DNA of 31,489 nucleotides from Muribaculaceae bacterium (lineage in GTDB: Bacteria > Bacteroidota > Bacteroidia > Bacteroidales > Muribaculaceae): NCBI GenBank assembly GCA_016292745.1, contig JAEDFO010000024.1:1-31489 (forward strand), given 5' to 3'. Numbering within the stretch: position 1 is the first letter of the stretch; the number at the start of each line of letters is the position of its first letter. The notes below the pieces were generated by a model. The model had not been told where the DNA came from and did not search any database. It saw only the letters and a program-made list of their open reading frames with translations. The position numbers and the translations under genes are program-made. Shown here piece by piece: positions 8,290-15,755 of the stretch.

Positions 8290-9318
8290 ATGAAATCATT
8301 GCTTATAATCCCAGTTGTGCTTTGCATAACTGCACTTTCGGGCAACGTCACCGCCAATGCCCAGGAAAAGAACTCTAACAAGGTGTTTCATGGCAAGGCT
8401 GCCGCCTACTACGAAAACCAAGCCACTCGCATGTATCAACTTGCCGACGAGGCTCTCGACCGATTCGTTCCCGAAATCGGCGCGCCAATTGAACGCCGCC
8501 TGGCTCTGGGCAACCTCGATATGCTGCTTCACGATACCAGTCTCGACTACTGCGACGCCATGAGGAACTTCATCAGCACCCGACTCACCAAACTCATTGC
8601 CGAACTCGACACCAAAGCCCCTAAAAAAGGTGAAATCCTTAAAGTATACAACGACGCGTTCATTGCACGCACCCCAAAAGCCACAATCGCATTCGACTTG
8701 TCGCGATGCTTCTGCCTTGAGCAGCACGTTATCCCCGACTCTATCATCGACGCCATCGTGGCTCACTGCGACATTCTGTTCATATCCCACAATCATCGCG
8801 ACCATGCCGACGCATATGTGGCTGAGCAATTCCTTAAGGCTGGCAAAAAGGTGATTGCACCCACCAACTGGCAGCCCGACGACCAGCGCATATCACATCT
8901 GCGTCCCGAAGGCAAGCACTCACAGACAATTGCCCTGCCCGAAGGCCGTTCAATCGATGTTATCACATATCCGGGAAACCAAAGCGACCTGATGAACAAC
9001 ATCTACATAGTTACCACCCAGGATGGAAAGACATTTGCCCACGTGGGCGACCAGTATAACCGTGAGGACCTGAAATGGATTGCAAACATACGCAACGAAA
9101 TTCCACGCCCCGACGTATTGACAGTGAACTGCTGGACTTATAACCTCGACGACTTGTGTGCCGGCATCAATGCACGCCTGGTGGTTACAGGCCACGAAGA
9201 CGAGATGAGCCACACAGTCGACCATCGCGAGGCGTTCTGGCTCACTTTCGAGAAATTCGCAAACCTCGCCTATCCATACCTCGTAATGGGATGGGGAGAA
9301 TGGTACCGGCTGAAATAA
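8290..9318 (+). CDS. Exported metallo-beta-lactamase-fold hydrolase, substrate unknown
   Basis: 342 aa. A signal peptide covers about residues 1-24 (LLIIPVVLCITALSG, ending TANA). The metal motif HxHxDH is complete as HNHRDH (167-172), and later residues provide plausible further ligands: HVGDQ (Asp) and VVTGHEDEMSH (His). This is the L-ascorbate-lactonase-like branch of the fold (hydrolysis of small esters, lactones or phosphoesters) rather than a true beta-lactamase, judged from the SHNHRDHAD context. Residues 30-130 form an alpha-helical N-terminal extension of unknown role. It stands alone: a terminator separates it from the M16 gene, and the next gene runs the other way. A weak promoter-like TACCTTTA lies about 30 nt upstream. 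No reaction can be assigned. Confidence 0.82.
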   Translation: MKSLLIIPVVLCITALSGNVTANAQEKNSNKVFHGKAAAYYENQATRMYQLADEALDRFVPEIGAPIERRLALGNLDMLLHDTSLDYCDAMRNFISTRLTKLIAELDTKAPKKGEILKVYNDAFIARTPKATIAFDLSRCFCLEQHVIPDSIIDAIVAHCDILFISHNHRDHADAYVAEQFLKAGKKVIAPTNWQPDDQRISHLRPEGKHSQTIALPEGRSIDVITYPGNQSDLMNNIYIVTTQDGKTFAHVGDQYNREDLKWIANIRNEIPRPDVLTVNCWTYNLDDLCAGINARLVVTGHEDEMSHTVDHREAFWLTFEKFANLAYPYLVMGWGEWYRLK

Positions 9319-9474
9319 CACTGCCGATAACGCAACTCATTGTGAGGCTCAACACCGAAATTGGTGAGGAAACTACATATTTCAGCGAAAAAAACGTTAG
9401 GAAATTAATATTTGCCTGTTTTTCAAGCATTTTTCGTGATTTCACGCACAAAAATTCTGAGGAGGGGATGAATT

Positions 9475-10710
9475 TCAGAGGAACGATTTGAAGAGGGCAA
9501 TGTAGCGCTGAGCAATGGCGTCGGCCGAGAATCGTTCGGCTATGCTCTGGTGAAGCATTTCGCGGCTGAGCGGCAATTGTGATGCCCACACTATTCCGTC
9601 GGCAACCGACTCCGGGTTGAGATACTGAGCTATGTATCCGGAGCGCAAGTGTTCCACCACATCGGCCTGTCCGCTGTTGCCGAATGTCACGGGGACACAG
9701 CCTGCAGCTGCGCCTTCGATAAGCGTGCCACCAAGGGTCTCGTAGAGCGACGTCGATACTACGATATCGGCCGCCTGATATATTCTGGCAATGGCTTCCT
9801 CGCCATTGATAGGGCCAAGATACGAATGCGACACGGCAATGCGGTCGATGAGTGAGCGATCCTTTATGTTGCCGTATAGCACCATGTGTATCCGTTCGGC
9901 CTCGGGGCGCTTAGCCAGTGCCTCAGTAGCCTTGATTAGAATATCAAACCCCTTAATAGGGTCGTCGAGGCGAGCAGCGCCCATCACCGCCACAATCTTG
10001 TCGGCGGGAAATGCAGGATGTCCGTTTCGACGCTTGCACGAGAACCTCTCGATGGGGAATGCATTAGGCACCACATGGACATATCGGTTCTGCAGCAAGG
10101 CACTTTCGCTGCAACGCGATGCCAACCAATGACTTACGGCCACAAAGTGGATGTTGCGGTATTTTGAATACAGAGAGCGCTTGATGTCGAAAATTTCGTG
10201 CGACAGGTCGTGATTGCTGCCCGATTGCAACTGCGGGCAGAATCCGCAACTGTTGCGATAGGCCTGGCACTCCATTGCATGATGGCAAATACCGGTGAGC
10301 TGCCACATGTCGTGCATAATCCACACCACAGGCTTGCCCGTACTGCAAATCTTGTCGATACAATCGAGCGAAAGGGCCCCCTGGTTAATCCAGTTGAGAT
10401 AAATCACATCGGCATTCACCACATCGGGGTGATTTGAGAGGTCGAAACCTGTTCGGGCTGTCGACACCTTGAACAGATTCTTGCGCGAGAAACCGTTTCG
10501 GGCAAAAATCTCGGCACGCTCGGCCAAGAAAAAGAATCGGCCTTTCAGATTATTGCCATACTCCTCGATTTCGTCGCCATGAGGCTGCGAAGCGCGCATG
10601 ACGAGCATCTTGGCATCCACTCCGGCACGGCGCAAGGCATACAGCAGCCGGCGTGCCACCACAGCAGCACCGCCAACGCTATCGCTCTTGTTGATTATCA
10701 CCACCTTCAT
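9475..10710 (-). CDS. GT4-type glycosyltransferase with a four-cysteine cluster
   Basis: 411 aa from the ATG at 10710 (MKVVIINKSDSVGGAA); the frame extends to a TTG at 10719, but the MKVVI start is typical. It has two Rossmann-like halves: an N-terminal acceptor domain with a Gly-rich entry (SVGGAAVVARRL), and a C-terminal nucleotide-sugar domain with the EX7E motif (Glu324 and Glu332 in ETLGGTLIEGAAAG). This is the GT-B, GT4 (glycosyl transferases group 1) layout, for transfer of a nucleotide-activated sugar to a glycan or lipid. Between the domains, Cys142, Cys148, Cys155 and Cys158 (CHHAMEC and CGFC) form a potential metal site. It is the last gene of a menG - slyD - glycosyltransferase run with a 22-nt gap. 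No other polysaccharide genes are nearby, so the acceptor is unknown. Confidence 0.88.
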   Translation of the reverse strand: MKVVIINKSDSVGGAAVVARRLLYALRRAGVDAKMLVMRASQPHGDEIEEYGNNLKGRFFFLAERAEIFARNGFSRKNLFKVSTARTGFDLSNHPDVVNADVIYLNWINQGALSLDCIDKICSTGKPVVWIMHDMWQLTGICHHAMECQAYRNSCGFCPQLQSGSNHDLSHEIFDIKRSLYSKYRNIHFVAVSHWLASRCSESALLQNRYVHVVPNAFPIERFSCKRRNGHPAFPADKIVAVMGAARLDDPIKGFDILIKATEALAKRPEAERIHMVLYGNIKDRSLIDRIAVSHSYLGPINGEEAIARIYQAADIVVSTSLYETLGGTLIEGAAAGCVPVTFGNSGQADVVEHLRSGYIAQYLNPESVADGIVWASQLPLSREMLHQSIAERFSADAIAQRYIALFKSFL

Positions 10711-10732
10711 AGCAGCCAATGCTTAATGTATA

Positions 10733-11287
10733 TCAATTGCAACCGCCACAGCCACCACAGCCGCCATCGTTGCTTCCGCAACCACTGCAGCCACCGCAAC
10801 CACGCTTTGGATGCAGTTCCTGTTCGGTGGCAGGGCGCACTGTCTTCACCTTTCCGGTGAACTTGATGGTCTGTCCGGCCAGAGGATGGTTGAAATCCAT
10901 CTTCACCTTCTTTGGGCCTACCTCAAGCACTTCACCGGCCACACGATGACCGTCGGCAGTGAGCATCTCGATGGTGTTGCCCACCTTGACGCGCTCATCG
11001 TCGAATTCGCCGTCAACCTCAAACAGTTCGCGGCGGAATTCCATAATCATTTCCTCCATCACCGGGCCAAAAGCCTGCTCGGGCGAGAGAGTGAAATCGA
11101 AAGCGTCGCCAGCAGAAAGGCCCATAATGCCATTCTTGAAACCTTCGAGCATACCGGGGTCCATACCAAACACAAACCGGTCGGGTTGCTCGGTTGTGAA
11201 GCTATACATGAGTTCGTTGCGGCCATCGCCAACTTCGAAAAGGTCGTAAATGAGTTCTACGTACTTACCTTCGCTAATTTTATCCAT
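10733..11287 (-). CDS. slyD: FKBP-type peptidyl-prolyl isomerase, SlyD-like, with cysteine-rich tail
   Basis: 184 aa. The FKBP domain with the inserted-in-flap (IF) chaperone domain is recognisable: FGMDPGMLEGFKNGIMGL (about 40-57), LSPEQAFGPVMEEM (68-80), and GEVLEVGPKKVKMDFNHPLAG (118-138), as in SlyD. SlyD folds proteins in the cytoplasm by proline isomerisation and also binds nickel. The last 21 residues hold six cysteines (164, 167, 170, 177, 180, 183) spaced as CxxC repeats in Gly; E. coli SlyD has a His/Cys tail at the same place. The tail is therefore a likely metal site. It starts 21 nt after the menG stop and is followed 22 nt later by a glycosyltransferase, so it is operon-borne. 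Confidence 0.93.
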   Translation of the reverse strand: MDKISEGKYVELIYDLFEVGDGRNELMYSFTTEQPDRFVFGMDPGMLEGFKNGIMGLSAGDAFDFTLSPEQAFGPVMEEMIMEFRRELFEVDGEFDDERVKVGNTIEMLTADGHRVAGEVLEVGPKKVKMDFNHPLAGQTIKFTGKVKTVRPATEQELHPKRGCGGCSGCGSNDGGCGGCGGCN

Positions 11288-11308
11288 ATCGTAATTTAAA
11301 TCAATTTA

Positions 11309-12049
11309 TTATCGTTTAGTTGCAAAATATATGGTGCACACACCGAATGTGAGCGGAGTGAACGAGCATTCGTCGAACCCGGCACTGCGCATAAGCTCAA
11401 GCATATCGTTGCCCTGCGCCACAGCGGCAATGCTTTCGGGCAAATAGGTGTAGGCACGCGGGTCGTTGGAAATACCGCGACCCACAAACGGAATAATCCG
11501 GCGAGTATAGAAATTATATAGCGGCTGCACCAGCCGGTTTGTAGGAGTTGAGAGTTCTATCACACAAAGACGTCCTCCCGGGGCAAGCACGCGATGCATC
11601 TCGGCATACCCTCGATCGAGGTGCTCGAAGTTACGCACACCGTAAGCCACGGTGATGGCATCAAACGAATTGTCGGCAAACCGCAAGTTGAGGCAGTCGC
11701 CACGTTCGAAAGTCACCTCATCAGCCACACCAGCCTTTAGCGCTTTCTGTTGGGCAATGGCAATCATTCCCTGCGACAGGTCAACCCCGATTATGCTTTG
11801 TGGCTTCAGTTTTCGGCGGAGCAGCAGCGCCAGGTCGCCGGTACCGGTGGCAATGTCGAGAATGCGCTTCGGGGCGCTCTTGGCGAGCATTCTCACCGCC
11901 TTTGCCCGCCACAACTTATCGATGCCGAATGTCATGGCACGGTTCATGAAGTCGTAGGCTGGAGCAATCGAGTCGAACATCTGCTCCACCTGCGCCGTCT
12001 TGCTGTCGGTATCGTTGTACGGGTTAATTTTCTCAGCACCACATTCCAT
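11309..12049 (-). CDS. menG: Demethylmenaquinone methyltransferase (UbiE/MenG)
   Basis: 246 aa, the usual family length. The SAM-binding motif I is clear as ILDIATGTGDLALLL, followed by acidic VDLSQGMI and the family signature YDFMNRAMTFGIDKLWR near the N-terminus; FDAITVAYGVRNFEHLDRGYAEMHRVL is the ubiE/menG signature 2. The enzyme methylates demethylmenaquinone to menaquinone, the last step of quinone synthesis. Menaquinone is the quinone of Bacteroidales, so menG is a better name than ubiE. It is the first gene of an operon with slyD and a glycosyltransferase and has a near-consensus promoter immediately upstream, divergent from the AGCS symporter gene. Confidence 0.95.
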   Translation of the reverse strand: MECGAEKINPYNDTDSKTAQVEQMFDSIAPAYDFMNRAMTFGIDKLWRAKAVRMLAKSAPKRILDIATGTGDLALLLRRKLKPQSIIGVDLSQGMIAIAQQKALKAGVADEVTFERGDCLNLRFADNSFDAITVAYGVRNFEHLDRGYAEMHRVLAPGGRLCVIELSTPTNRLVQPLYNFYTRRIIPFVGRGISNDPRAYTYLPESIAAVAQGNDMLELMRSAGFDECSFTPLTFGVCTIYFATKR

Positions 12050-12066
12050 TGCTTGCTATTTTTCGG

Positions 12067-12098
12067 CAAAATTACACAGAAACGCATGCATGACAAAA
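12067..12098 (-). promoter_or_regulatory. Bacteroidetes promoter of the menG operon
   Basis: On the minus strand TTTTG (12098-12094), 19 nt spacer, TAATTTTG (12074-12067), 17 nt before the menG ATG. Both boxes match the consensus exactly. Confidence 0.8.
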
Positions 12099-12169
12099 TC
12101 TGCGGCCCATTTTTTATCGCCGCAACCGTCCCGGAAAATGTGAAGGCGAGGGATTTCGGGCAACGATAT

Positions 12170-12200
12170 TTTGCCGATTGGCGGTATTGGTGTAACTTTG
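12170..12200 (+). promoter_or_regulatory. Bacteroidetes promoter of the AGCS symporter gene, predicted leaderless
   Basis: TTTG (12170-12173), 19 nt, TAACTTTG (12193-12200). Only CGGC separates the -7 box from the ATG at 12205, which places the expected start of transcription at or beside the A of the start codon. Confidence 0.8.
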
Positions 12201-12204
12201 CGGC

Positions 12205-13566
12205 ATGATTAGCGAGTTTATATCTCAATTTGCCGACCTGGTGTGCGGCTATCCCTTGTTTATATTACTTATCGGAGGCGGAGCTTTTCTGTTCTGCTAT
12301 TCAGGTGCCATATCGTTGCGACACTTCCACGATGGCATAATGGCGCTGGTTAAGCGGAGCAGCAACAACGGCAAAGGACAGATAAGCCCTTTCCAGGCAC
12401 TGATGAGCGAGATATCGTCGACAGTGGGCATGGGAAACATTGCCGGAGTGGCAGTGGCACTAACCATGGGAGGTGCCGGCGCCATCTTCTGGATGTGGGT
12501 TAGCGCCGTTGTGGGCATGGCCACAAAGTTTTTCGAGGGAACGCTCGCTGTGATGTACAAGGGGAAGGACAACCGAGGCGAGGTGCAAGGCGGGCCAATG
12601 TATGTCATGATGGCTACACTTGGGCGCTACGGCCGTCCGATGGCCCTGTTCTTTGCTTGCTTTGCACTCATCGGCACGCTCTGCTTCATGCAAGCCAACC
12701 AGCTTGTGGAGGCATTCACCACCGTGGTCACCGACCCGCTGGGCATCGAGAACACCCTCACGCTGCGGTTTGTCATGGGAACCGTGATATGCGCGCTGGT
12801 GGGCTTCGTTATTCTCGGCGGCATTGAGCGCATATCGAAGATAGCATCGAAAATAGTGCCAATGATGGTATCGCTCTACTTTATTCTGGTGCTCATTATC
12901 TGCATACTGCATTTTGCTGACCTTCCGGCAGCCTTTGCCTCGATATTCCGGCAGGCATTCAGCCTTGAGGCCGGTGTGGGCGGCCTTGTAGGCACTGCTG
13001 TAATCGGCGCACGCCGCGCTGCCTACATCAACGAGGCTGGTGTGGGAACAGCATCGCTTATGCACGGAGCATCGCGCAACCCCTATCCTGTGAAGGAAGG
13101 ACTTGTGGCAATGCTCGGTCCCGCCATCGACTCGGGGCTGGTGTGCACCCTCACTGCGCTGCCCATCCTGCTTTCGGGCGACTATCTGCACTCGGAGGGA
13201 ATCAAGGGCGTACACATAGCGCTCAGCTCGTTCGGCAAGTTGCTGCCCGGCTGTGGCGAGGTGCTTCTGCTGGTGATTGTGATGTTCTTTGCATTCTCCA
13301 CCATGTTCTCGTATTCGTACTACGGGCTTAAGTGCACCAACTTCCTGTTTGGCGCGCAGAACACCCGCTACTACAACTATTTTTACCTGGCCATGATAAT
13401 CGTGGCAGCTATGGTGCCACTGAGCACTGCCGTGAGCGTTATGGACATCTCGTTTGCCTTCATGGCATTGCCCAACATGATAATGCTCCTGGTGCTAGCA
13501 CCACGTGTGAAGCGTGCAGCCACAGAATACTTTGCGAGCCGGAAACCGACGGCTGGCAAGGAGTAA
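12205..13566 (+). CDS. AGCS family sodium:amino-acid (alanine/glycine) symporter
   Basis: 453 aa with about 10-11 hydrophobic segments. The family hallmarks are present: SSTVGMGNIAGVA (about 72-84), the loop FFEGTLAVMYK, EVQGGPMYVM (about 126-135), and the central ARRAAYINEAGVGTASLMH (about 271-289). AGCS proteins import alanine, glycine or related amino acids with Na+ across the inner membrane. No other start is plausible: the next internal Met is inside the second membrane segment. The promoter -7 box ends 5 nt before the ATG, so the mRNA is probably leaderless with no ribosome-binding site. The gene stands alone, divergent from menG; obg downstream has its own promoter 6 nt after the stop, which may be partly fed by read-through. 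Confidence 0.93.
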   Translation: MISEFISQFADLVCGYPLFILLIGGGAFLFCYSGAISLRHFHDGIMALVKRSSNNGKGQISPFQALMSEISSTVGMGNIAGVAVALTMGGAGAIFWMWVSAVVGMATKFFEGTLAVMYKGKDNRGEVQGGPMYVMMATLGRYGRPMALFFACFALIGTLCFMQANQLVEAFTTVVTDPLGIENTLTLRFVMGTVICALVGFVILGGIERISKIASKIVPMMVSLYFILVLIICILHFADLPAAFASIFRQAFSLEAGVGGLVGTAVIGARRAAYINEAGVGTASLMHGASRNPYPVKEGLVAMLGPAIDSGLVCTLTALPILLSGDYLHSEGIKGVHIALSSFGKLLPGCGEVLLLVIVMFFAFSTMFSYSYYGLKCTNFLFGAQNTRYYNYFYLAMIIVAAMVPLSTAVSVMDISFAFMALPNMIMLLVLAPRVKRAATEYFASRKPTAGKE

Positions 13567-13571
13567 CCGCA

Positions 13572-13601
13572 TTTGATATCGCAAATTTTTCATTACCTTT
13601 G
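13572..13601 (+). promoter_or_regulatory. Promoter of obg-pgeF
   Basis: TTTG (13572-13575), 18 nt, TACCTTTG (13594-13601). The expected 5' leader to the ATG at 13645 is about 40 nt. Confidence 0.75.
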
Positions 13602-13644
13602 TAAAGTTATCGGCTCTGGCAGCCACAAACAATAACGCAGCAAT

Positions 13645-14817
13645 ATGGGAGACTCGAATTTCATTGACTATGTGAAGATTATGTGCCGCTCGGGCAAGGG
13701 CGGCGCCGGCTCACGCCATTTTTATCGCGCGAAATACATACCCAAGGGAGGTCCTGACGGCGGCGACGGCGGCCGGGGCGGACACATCATACTACGCGCT
13801 AACCGCAACCTGTGGACACTCCTGCACTTGAAATACATGCGCCACGTGTTTGCCGGCAACGGTGCACCAGGCACCGGCGGACGCAGTTTCGGCAAGGACG
13901 GTGAGGACCGCACCATCGAGGTGCCGGTGGGCACTGCAGTGTTCGATGCCGAAACCGGTAAGTTCCTGTGCGAGGTAACCGAGCATGGACAGGAAATCAA
14001 GCTGCTGAAAGGCGGCCGTGGCGGTCTGGGCAACTGGCACTTCAAGTCGGCCACCAACCAGACTCCGCGTTACGCCCAGCCCGGCGAACCGGCCATCGAG
14101 AAAACCGTTATCCTGGAACTCAAGCTGCTTGCCGATGTAGGTCTGGTGGGATTCCCCAACGCCGGAAAATCGACATTACTGTCGTCGATATCGGCTGCAC
14201 GCCCAAAAATAGCCGACTATCCGTTCACCACGCTCGAACCGAATCTCGGCATCGTCGACTACCGCAACGGGCTGTCGTTCGTTATGGCCGATATCCCTGG
14301 AATCATTGAGGGTGCCAGCGAAGGAAAAGGCCTTGGACTGCGATTCCTGCGCCACATCGAGCGCAATGCGGTGCTGCTGTTCATGATTCCCGCCGATGCC
14401 GACGACATCCGCCGCGAATATGCCATTCTGCTCAACGAGCTCAACACCTTCAACCCCGACCTGGCCGACAAGCCACGAGTGCTCGCCATCACCAAATGCG
14501 ATATGCTCGACGACGAGCTCATCGAGGAGATGCGCCAGCACCTACCCGACGACCTTCCTGCTGTGTTCATCTCGTCGGTGTCCGGAACAGGCCTCACCGA
14601 GCTGAAAGACCTGCTGTGGCGTACCATCAACGACGAGAACAACCGCATCCCGGCTACCCTTACCCATCGCGACCTCGACATACGTCACCGCGAAGCCGAC
14701 GAGGACAACTTCATATTTGAAAACGAGCCCACCGACGACGATGAAGGCATAATGCTCGACGAGGACGAAGAGTGGGACGACGAATATTGGGAAGAGGACC
14801 ATCGTGATGACGATTAA
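13645..14817 (+). CDS. obgE: GTPase Obg
   Basis: 390 aa. An N-terminal glycine-rich Obg fold (about 1-158; GPDGGDGGRGGH at 36-47 and GGRGGLGNWHFKS at 123-135) precedes the G domain with G1 GFPNAGKST (169-177), G2 YPFTTLEPNLG, G3 DIPG and G4 TKCD. Obg binds the large ribosomal subunit and couples ribosome assembly with growth and stress; it is nearly always essential. G4 is normally NKxD; TKxD occurs in related bacterial proteins. The C-terminus is not an OCT domain but a long acidic tail (about 345-390, mostly Asp/Glu), usual in Bacteroidetes. The stop codon overlaps the start of pgeF, implying translational coupling. Confidence 0.97.
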   Translation: MGDSNFIDYVKIMCRSGKGGAGSRHFYRAKYIPKGGPDGGDGGRGGHIILRANRNLWTLLHLKYMRHVFAGNGAPGTGGRSFGKDGEDRTIEVPVGTAVFDAETGKFLCEVTEHGQEIKLLKGGRGGLGNWHFKSATNQTPRYAQPGEPAIEKTVILELKLLADVGLVGFPNAGKSTLLSSISAARPKIADYPFTTLEPNLGIVDYRNGLSFVMADIPGIIEGASEGKGLGLRFLRHIERNAVLLFMIPADADDIRREYAILLNELNTFNPDLADKPRVLAITKCDMLDDELIEEMRQHLPDDLPAVFISSVSGTGLTELKDLLWRTINDENNRIPATLTHRDLDIRHREADEDNFIFENEPTDDDEGIMLDEDEEWDDEYWEEDHRDDD

Positions 14818-15562
14818 CCGGCCACAACTTCCCTTTCACCCTTCATGGCTCGTTACAGCCGAACTTGGGCGCAACCCTGATGCCGCCGATAACTACGATG
14901 GCGCATCGGTGTGCCGCTACACTGGCGACACCACAGCCCACACCACAGCAAATATGTCGGCACTGATGGCCGAAACCCGGCTCGATACCGTTGTACAGCC
15001 GCGTCAGCGCCACACCAACCATGTGGCCATCGTCGACGCTGGCAACTGCCAGGAGGCATTCGACGGAATCGATGCCGTGGTGACATCAACGCCCGGAATA
15101 CTTATCGGCATCAACACCGCCGACTGTGTGCCCATACTGCTATGCGACGTGAGCCGACGCATAATAGGCGCCGTGCATGCCGGATGGCGCGGCACAGCAG
15201 CCCGCATTGTCGACACCGCCATCGATGCAATGCTAAGCCTCGGCGCCAATCGCCCCGACATAGTGGCATATATAGGAGCTGCCATATGCGGACACTGCTA
15301 CGAAGTGGGAAGCGAGGTGGTCGACGCCATCGCCAATGCATCAGTGCCAACATCACAGTTCCTTGTAACCGATACCAGATGGAGCAAGCCCCACGTCGAC
15401 CTCAAAGCCGCCAATCGTGCCATTCTGGAGCAAAACGGCATCGAACCGGCAAGGATTGCCATATCTTCGGTGTGTACCCTCACCACACCGTCGTGCTATT
15501 CGGCCCGTCGCCAAGGCATCGACTCTGGACGCAACTTCACCGCTATCGGTATGCGAAAATAA
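14807..15562 (+). CDS. pgeF: Peptidoglycan editing factor PgeF (YfiH/laccase-domain, multicopper-oxidase-like)
   Basis: 251 aa from the ATG at 14807; a GTG three bases upstream could also start. The start overlaps the obg stop by 11 nt. The family metal site is conserved: His69 in RQRHTNHV, Cys107 in NTADCVPIL and His124 in VHAGWRG. This matches the zinc-binding triad of YfiH proteins. In E. coli the protein removes wrongly incorporated L-Ser from the UDP-MurNAc peptide precursor, hence peptidoglycan editing; other members were reported as purine-nucleoside enzymes, and older annotation calls them polyphenol oxidase. Cytoplasmic, with no signal peptide. The coupling with obg is by overlap; a role in the same process is not implied. 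Confidence 0.9.
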   Translation: MTINRPQLPFHPSWLVTAELGRNPDAADNYDGASVCRYTGDTTAHTTANMSALMAETRLDTVVQPRQRHTNHVAIVDAGNCQEAFDGIDAVVTSTPGILIGINTADCVPILLCDVSRRIIGAVHAGWRGTAARIVDTAIDAMLSLGANRPDIVAYIGAAICGHCYEVGSEVVDAIANASVPTSQFLVTDTRWSKPHVDLKAANRAILEQNGIEPARIAISSVCTLTTPSCYSARRQGIDSGRNFTAIGMRK

Positions 15563-15755
15563 CACCTGAAAACACCCGATTAACAGCGAAAACCGCCACA
15601 ACCCCACCCCTTCCACCGACAATCAGCCGGTGTTACCGATTCTTTACACTTGCGAAACGAAACTCCAGAACATTGTGTTTGCTGGTATGGATGTCGTAGG
15701 CACTGATGCCAACAAAATCTACGATGATGTTCTGTACGATGCAGCCGGCCGGGCA

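Noticed and set aside
8290..9318. Beta-lactam resistance enzyme
   Set aside because: Only the general metallo-beta-lactamase fold is present; sequence around HNHRDH fits other hydrolases of the superfamily better.
9319..9474. Short stem-loops (for example CACC-GAAATT-GGTG near 9353) after the exported hydrolase gene
   Set aside because: Stems are too short and lack a T-tract, so no terminator is called.
12460..13215. A 251-codon frame opposite the AGCS symporter
   Set aside because: Very rich in His, Ala and Arg, with no hydrophobic or domain pattern; shadow of the symporter.
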